Positions 51,301 through 60,300 of a stretch of 64,000 nucleotides of DNA are shown one piece after another. Position 1 is the first letter of the stretch. Each line of letters starts with the position of its first letter. Source of the DNA: Tachypleus tridentatus (taxonomy: Eukaryota; Arthropoda; Merostomata; Xiphosura; Limulidae). The notes under the pieces are model-generated. The model saw only the letters and a program-made list of their open reading frames with translations, made no database searches and was not told the origin of the DNA. The DNA lies in NCBI RefSeq assembly GCF_004210375.1, contig NC_134834.1, positions 157,685,290 through 157,749,289 on the forward strand. Reading direction: 5' to 3'. The translations under genes and the position numbers were made by a program.

Positions 51301-54300
51301 TTAAAATAATAAAAGTACCATATAATAGCTATTAAAGTTGTTGTGTGAGTATGTGTTATATTTATTTTTTCACAATCTGTTCAGGTTTTTTAATCTTATA
51401 GCTTGTAGTAAAGGGAAGAGAAGCATGACCATTTTTTATAAGTTTTCAGTACCAGATTATTAGTTAACAAAAAGGATGTTATCATGTTAAGCACAAGATT
51501 GGTATACTTAAGATAAAATAACATATAAAGAACCGAAAAATAAAAACACCTTTAAGAAGTAAGATGTAGTATGCATCTCGCTGTAATACCAAGAACCATT
51601 GATAGAAAAAAATACAAATCATAAGCCTAACTAGTAAATATATTTGATCAAACCGAACTTTGCTAAGGCCTACAGCTATTGGACACAAGCACGATCTTTG
51701 ATCTGTGTTTTGTCAATAATTATAATACAGAGAATTTTCTACCAGTAATTTCAACTATGTGTTAAACCTGGCTAACACCAAACTCACTTTCAGATTAAAG
51801 ATGAGTTACAAGAGATGTGACACAAACTGAGTTGTCACTTTATTTATATAAGTGTTTTACCACTGTTTTATGTGACTGTGTTTTGATCACAAAGTGTAAT
51901 ACGTGTGATTAAACCTCTTCCATATTTCCGCCAATATTTAATATAATTTAATATAATAGCTATAAGACAAAAATAAAAATGAAATGATTTCTAATATTCG
52001 AAACCTTTGGTTGTTTAAAAATTTATATTAGAATATAGGAATTTTGTTATGTGGTGTTATATAAGTTTACCGCTAAATTTATTTTATGTGGTTGGTAATC
52101 AAGCTATAAGGTGTTCGAAAATTATACTATTATTTCAGCGATATAAGCTGGAAGTCTCTACAAGATATATATATTTTAACAATTCCAGTTGAACAGTTTA
52201 TATAATGGTTGAACCGACTCTCAAACTGAGAGATCAGTGCTCTGTGTTACTGTAGGAGATATTTCCTTCTCATATGTATAGGGTTAGTTGTTTTTTTTTC
52301 AATTTCTGTGAAAAATAAATTCATTTTATAAACAGAATAACATGGGATTTATTTGTCTGATTGAACATAAAAAGTCACAACTCGAAACTTTTATTAATTC
52401 TTTAAAAAATACCTTTAGTAGCTTAATTGTAACATTTGAGCTTAAAAACCTAAAAATCAGACTTGGATTTCTTCAGCGAACACGACACAGATAGCCCAAT
52501 GTGTAGCTTAATGATTCAAACGAATAAACTATAAATCATTTTAAACGGATTTTTATTTTCATTTACAGAGAGTGCTGGAAATTAGAAGCCATTTCCAAAG
52601 ATTTAGAAAACTATTTACTGACCTACTGGAAAACGTCTGATTATTTATTGAGGTGAAAACTGTAAATAACTACTTACAAAACTGTAAATAACTGCTCTTA
52701 CGAAACTGTAAATAACTACTTACAAAACTGTAAATAACTGCTCTTACAAAACTGTAAATAACTACTTACAAAACTGTAAATAACTACTTACAAAACTGTA
52801 AATAACTACTTACAAAACTGTAAATAACTACTTACAAAACTGTAAATAACTGCTCTTACGAAACTGTAAATAACTACTTACAAAACTCCAATCTGTTCAG
52901 ATGAAAAGCTTAGTTCTCTCTTTACATCACAGTGAGGAACTGAGACGTGTAATGCATCAGGAAAAGCTAAAAATTGGGCATGAAATCATTCATTTTAAAA
53001 CTTTCAAATAGCACACTCAAATAGGAGATGTTATTTTATATCATCTGGCTTTAAACGAACATTAAATTTCATACCAAGAAAGTAGGCCTAGCCAGGACAG
53101 CTATTCATTTAAGGTCCAGCATTATGTAATGTAAATTAATCCAATATTCTACAAGAACAAATAAATGATTTTAAAATAAATTAACATGTTATTAAACAAG
53201 GCCTGGCCAGTCTCTTATTACATTAGGCTCTTATAATACAAGTTTCAGGATGCTTTATCAAGTCAGTTCTATTATTTTGACACTCAATGTTAAAATGTTA
53301 TATAGAGATATCGAGAAACAACGTTTTAGTTAACATCAGCAATTTTATAAATGGTTTATTTCATTTACAAACCTACCAGTTAATTTTAATTAAACCTAAT
53401 CTAAAACCTTTTTACAGATTCGACAAAATTCAGTTAATCTAGTAAATGTATCAACTAAAGTCTAGTATGAGTTACATTGTTCTCTTAGTAAAGAACCTTC
53501 ATTCAATTTAAAAAAACGAATTATAAATAGTGATATTTACAACATTTTTGAAATGCCTAAGCCTTACCCGTACGTGCAATTTTATTGACGTCTTCGTCAG
53601 TACAAGTTGAAGGGAGACACAATGCAGTACGAGAAGATCTTCCCTCCAACAAGTGAGCAGACTCTGCAAAGTCGCCTAAAATCTACATCATATATGAAAC
53701 AAAAATATCTTATTAATAATAAGAATTAAAATAGAAACCTCAAATGTGCAACATTTATTTTATATTACCGTAAACTTCATAATGGTATCACATATTTCAC
53801 GGTACCACATAACAGGAACTAACCACTTGATTTTAAATACAATAACAGCGGTATGTAAATCATGATGTTACAAAATACTGAGTTAAAGCAATCAGGAAAG
53901 TCTCCAAACATTCATTTCAGTGCACGATTTTCTTTACAATGAGAGCGTTCAACATATAATCTGAGGATCACCGGTTGATATCCCCGTCTTAGTAAACGTG
54001 TTCTCCCTTTCAGCAGTGAGGGTGTTATATTTTGACGGTGAATCCAAATATTCGTTCGTATAAAGTAGCCCAAAAGTTGGCGGTGTGTGGTGATGACTAG
54101 CTACCTTCCTTCTAGTCTTATACTGCTAAATTATGAACGGCTAACGCAAATAGCCCTCATGCAGCTTTACGCAAAAGTAAAAACAAACAAAGAAATTGTT
54201 TACAAGATAGATGAAATTGACATTTAGTTACAACAGAAGAACAATCATTCCCTTTAACATCATTTGTGGAAACTCCTGATGATGGTAGCAGAAAGCTGCT

Positions 54301-57300
54301 GAATCATGTCGAGTCTTTTAATCTCGATCACTGGCCAAATAACAAACTTTTATTTGCATTTTAAACGTTAGTACCATTATTAATTCTAAAATTTATTGAA
54401 TGAGTTGCGTTAATCGAATATTTAACCACATTTGCTGCTGTTGGTCTAAGGGCATGATTCATTTTTAGGAGGCGAGAGGTCTCGAGTTCAAATCCCGGCC
54501 GAAGACATAAACAATAAAAATTTTGTTAATTTGTTTTGTTCGATTCGCGTTGTGGTGATTAAATACCAGAAATAACACTTTTATTCTTCGTAAATCATCT
54601 TATTTGGATTCATAATAAACAAAAACACTGAACCGATTTTGTGTCTTCTTATTTTTACTATGTAGTATTCATGGATCCGCGTACACTTTTAGTGTTTTTT
54701 AGTTTTTTTCTGTATGAAAACTTGTCTTCATTATATCTATATTAAATCTATGGATTAATATAGATATCTATATTAAATAACAAGAGGAACTCAACATATC
54801 TCATTGCATTTAATAATATAGAAGGAATATAGAAATCATGTAAAAACATGTTTACTACAGCGATTCTTGTCCTATCAAGTGTTTAAAGCTTTTAATCTAA
54901 AACGCTAATCCATACAGATAGGATTACTGTTATTATTTACTATCATAGAAATCTAATGTTCAAATATTCTAAAATGTCTGTAAGTGAATCTATTTAGACA
55001 ATAACTATATCAGTTTCCTGTTTCAAGGTGTTTTACAAAAACTGTAAAAGTTTTTTATGACAAAACGATTTGGTTTGTATTGTACAGGTTGTTGTTTTAG
55101 CCACACACACTGAGCATATTACGTTCTGTCCATCACAAAGAGTTAAACCCGTATTTTAGAGTTATACGTTTGTAAACTTATCGCTAATCCACTTGCGGCT
55201 ATTATGCTGAAAGTAGTATCTTATATCATTCAGAATGATACTTTATTTCTAGGACTATATCTGTGACATTTTATTATTTCAAGCTATTGTACTGATTCTA
55301 GGCTTTGTAATTTCGACGGCTAACCGGTTCCTCCCTGCATTTTTAGTCGTGACGCCATATTGGCATTACTGTTTTAAGTTAATATTGCCAAAGCTAAGTC
55401 CTAATTTTAAAATGCCGAAAGTATTATTTCAGTATTTCATATGTAACGAAACATACGAAATAAACATAAGATATTTGAAGTAAAGACTAAAACGCTTGAA
55501 GAATAGAGCATTACACTTCAAATATCTCACTAAAGTCAGGTGTTTACAATTAGCGTTTACATGAAGCACACTATGCTCACCACAGGGATAAAACCATAAA
55601 TCTTAGTGTCTTAAGCTCTCAATCAAGCATATGGCACCTACCGTATCTTGTAATCTGGGATCCAGTGATGCTGTAGGAAACATTGAATGTATCTCTAAAA
55701 AGCAGTATTTCCCACGGAAATCTACCTTGTTCGTTCTTTTGTTATTCATGATAACACTAAGACACTGGTCATACGATCCAAAGTTAGTGGCTCTCCCTTC
55801 AACAATTCCAGAAGTTATCTTTCCTGAAGCATCTAACACTGAGGAAATGAAGAACAAACAAAACTTATTAATCGTTATCCATATTTATCATAGGCTAAAA
55901 ATTATTAGATTATATTATGTATATTGTAATGAACTCTTTTATCTAATGGATAAAAATCATATGTAATATACATATTTTGACCTATTTCTGATCAATATAA
56001 TTGTTTCACAAACAAATGATTTAACATGATTTATTATTCAGAATTATATATACAAGTTATAACAACAAACCAGTTTAGTCGTAGTGTAAAATGTCACTGA
56101 AATAAACAGAACTTAAATATACAGAACGATAGTCATTAAGTCGCAAGAATCCTGTATCACTGTGGTGAAACTTTGGTTCTAAAATAAATTCCAACCTTTA
56201 CTTGTTCTATGTACACGTGGCGATTAATGTAAGTCTCTTGTACTTATTTTAAAGAGGGCTTCATGAAAGTTTGTTAAATATTTCTTTAAATAATTATGTA
56301 CTAAAAGTGACTAATTTTATTGTGTATTTTACAAAGGTGGAAGGTTCACTTGATTACAGGCTACGGGGATAAAAAATTAAATACACGAGACACGTTTTCG
56401 TTTTATAAGCAAGCTTTTGGCTGCGTTTTGTAACCTTCTACACAAGGACATACCATGTTTCTTTGTTTTAAACAAGCTTTTGGTGGTGTTTAACAATCAT
56501 CTTTATTTCCAACTGAAAAACACAAAACAAAACTTGTTTATTTTGTTTGTTTGTGAATTTCGCACAAAGCTACTCGAGGGCTATCTGTGCTAGCCGTCAC
56601 TAATTTAGTAGTGTAAGACTAGACGGAAGGCAGTTAGTCATTACCACCCACCGCCAACCCTTGAGCTACTCTTTTACCAACGATTAACCGTCACATTATA
56701 ACGCCCCCACGGCTGAAAGGGCGAGCATGCTTGCGCGACCGGGATGCAAACCTGCGACCCTCAGATTACAAAAACCGATTGCTTTCGAAAAAGGTCGAAA
56801 CTTTGTTCGATCCTCATCGTAAAATATTTTCTCTACGAGTAACATGCCGGGCCCGAAAACAAAACTATTAAAACCTTCGTTTGTTTTCAAGCGCAAAGTT
56901 ACACGATGGGCTATCTGTGCCCTGGCCACAAGGAGTACTGAAACCCAATGCTTAATGCTGTAATTCACAATGATGGTAGAGCCACCGATGAAGATTTAAC
57001 GTAGATATAGTTGTTATATAAGAACATTGCACACTCCTCCATAACAGGTGTTTCGTGTTTTCAGTCAGAAAAAAATAAACTGATTAATTATTCTAAGCAT
57101 GGAATAAATAAACTAATACAATGTGCAATGGTAAAGTCATATCGTGTAATTTGGTATTAATCACGCATTCTAAATGTATTACATATGATTATAGTTAAGT
57201 CTAAACATAATTTTCATATTGTGTTGCCCTTCCAAATGAGCGTTTGTTTATAATTTAGCACAAAGCTACACCATAGGCTATCTGTGCTTTGCCCACCACG

Positions 57301-60300
57301 GGAAACGAAATGCTATTTATAGCATTGGACGTCCACAGATATATCGTTTGGAACCACAAATGAAGGAACAAGTAGGGTACTGTAAATTCAACTTATTGAG
57401 TGATTGTGTTAATGTTGTTGTGTTTTCTTCTATAGTTAGTGTTCCAAGGGTTTAGTCCAAACGCTGTATTTTTAAGTTAACCATCATTTTTATGCAGCCC
57501 CAAGGAACCACAATGTGAAACGTGAATTTACTATGGCAGTAATTGAGCGCAAACTTCTAAGCCAGTGGTTCCCAACGAGGGACGGCCTGGCATGGCCAAG
57601 CGCGTAAGGCTTGCGACTCGTAATCCAAGGGTCGCGGGTTCGCGCCCGCGTCGCGCTAAATATGCTCGCCCTCCCAGCCGTGGGGGTGTATAATGTGACG
57701 GCCAATCCCATTATTCGTTGGTAAAAGAGTAGCCCAAGAGTTGGCGGTGGGTGGTGATGACTAGCTGCCTTCCCTCTAGTCTTACACTGCAAAATTAGGG
57801 ATGGCTAGCACAGATAGCCCTCGAGTAGCTTTGTGCGAAATTCCAAAACAACAACAACCCAACGAGGGGTGCGAGATAACATTTGTTTTGGCTACCTTCA
57901 CCTTTATTCTTAAATAAATAATTATTATGAGGGGTGAGAGAACATATTAAATTTTTTTAGGGGTGCGGGGCTTAAAAGAGGTTGGGAATCACTGATGTAA
58001 GCTATAGATCTACGAATAGGCACGCTGACAATTGGGTCGCTCATTAGCAGAAGTAATTTTATTTCAATTTCCGTTGTTTGTATGAAGTTAAGCACAAAGC
58101 TTCCCAATGAGCTATATGTGCTCTGCTCAGCACGGGCATCGAAACCCGATTTTGGCTCTGTAAGTCCGCTAACGTACCACTGTGCCATTGTGTTTTATAA
58201 TATCAGTAAAGAATGTTTTCTTTCCTGTTTTGGTTGCAATGCAATAGGCCCAGCATGGCCAAGTGTGTTAAGACGTTCAACTCGTAATTCGCGGATTCGA
58301 ATCCCGGTCACACCAAACATGCTCACCCTTTCAGCCGTGGGGGGCGTTATGATGTGACGGTCAATCCCACTATTCGTTGGTAAAAGAGTATCCCAAGAAT
58401 TGGCGGTGAGTGGTGATGTCTAGCTGCCTTCCCTCTAATCTTACACTGCTAAATTAGGGACAACTAGCGCAGATAGATCTCGAGTAGCTCTGCGCGAAAT
58501 TCAAAACAAACAAACAAATTGTAATTTAATAACTCCCTTAACATCAAACGTTGAGTAAAATAGAACATTTCTGTTTCATCAGATATTAAATATTCATCTT
58601 TAACAGAAATATTAACTTTCCAAACAGCTAAGGAATCCCATAATAATAATTACGTTCATCTATTATTACAAGAGTATCACAAAACTATGAATTTTGATAT
58701 GAAATATGAATCCTTCTATATAAAGTAATGAAGCAGAAATCACAACTACAAATGTATAGAATTCAGTACATTCTTTGGGAGCTATATACACTTATCTGTA
58801 GGCTAAAGCTGTGTAAAGGCCCTCGTGTAGCTTTGTGCGGAATTGAAAAACAAACAAATCAACCATATGGTTTCGTTCCTCTTCTAAGGAACAGTTCTCG
58901 ATCAGATACACGTTTAGTGAGACCATTTTTGCTAATGTTGACACTACTGTTATCGAGATAAATATTAACGACTATATTTACACCAAAGTCATTGACAAGA
59001 TATGTACTCAACTGTCATCTTTCTCACAAAGAACATACCAGATACTTAACATCGGTGTTGGAGAATTTAAATTTCATACTTTGACCATTTCTATTACAAA
59101 CATAGTCAAGTACTCTCTTCAAAGTCTTGCATACGTCACCTACTGAAATGCGGAGTCTTGGGGTAACTTTACGTATCGAATATCCTTGACTGTCAAATTA
59201 CAACTTATATTGTTATAGACTTTATACTGATGCAGTCCTTTCTTATTGTTCGGATAACAACCCAACATATAAATTATTATCATATGAATTTATTCTGGTT
59301 CAGCTGATTTTTTTCTTTTCAATACTCTTTATTTTACACTTTTCACACCAAAATATCGTGAATATTACTTTTAAAACCAATAACGTGGTATTATACGTAC
59401 TAAATTGTTTTTGTTTGTTTGTTTGTGGTTATACAATGTCCTATCTGTGCTGTACTCACCATGGGTATCGAGACCAGGTTTCTAGCATTATTAATCCGCA
59501 AAGAAATCGTTCTTTTGCTGGTGAACAAGAGACAAGAGACAGTAGTAACTGACTTCTGTTGCTTATGCTTCCCAGTGGTACACTGGTATTCTGCGAACTT
59601 ACAACGCTAGAAACCGAATTTTGATTCCCGTGGTGGGCAGAACACAAATAACCCATTCTGTACAAACAAATATAACTTCTCCTTCTACAACTTTACAAGA
59701 TAATTGTCAACATCCTGACTGGTATAAAAGCTTACTTTCACTCATATCCATTTATCTTGTGAGAAAAAAAGAAGATAAAGCTTCAGTTTATTTATCAGTG
59801 ATTGAGACTACAGTTCATTATTATTTTAACAAAAACTTAGTTCTCAGATGTGTTTTCAGGATGATTCTTCAGGGTGAAGCATAAGGTTTTCACAACGACA
59901 AGGCTTAATAATACACCAATCCGTCTCCCACACATAGCGATATCACTTTCTACAGGGTAGCAGTATACATGATTGACCAAGAATAGTTAATGATGTTTAT
60001 CTTTGCTGAAAACTACAGCTCTCATCTGATAATTTTGTGTCTTCTTTCCGAATGTTAAGATATAGGTTTGTCTATTTCATATAATACTACCGCGCTTAAT
60101 AAATGTAACAATTTGTTTTTCTGATATATACTTAAAAACAATGATGATCAAAGTACATGATATTCATTTATTATAAGATGTTATTTGTAACATGGCCCTT
60201 GATTTTGCACCTGAAGATAAACACAATATCTCTTTTTCCTCTGACGTACTCATCACTCAGTTAAAATTTATGGAAAATCAGAAACTAGGTTTTTAATAAG

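Noticed and set aside
57490-57792. 100-codon minus-strand open frame
   Set aside because: It is a reading of SINE sequence and the MITE.
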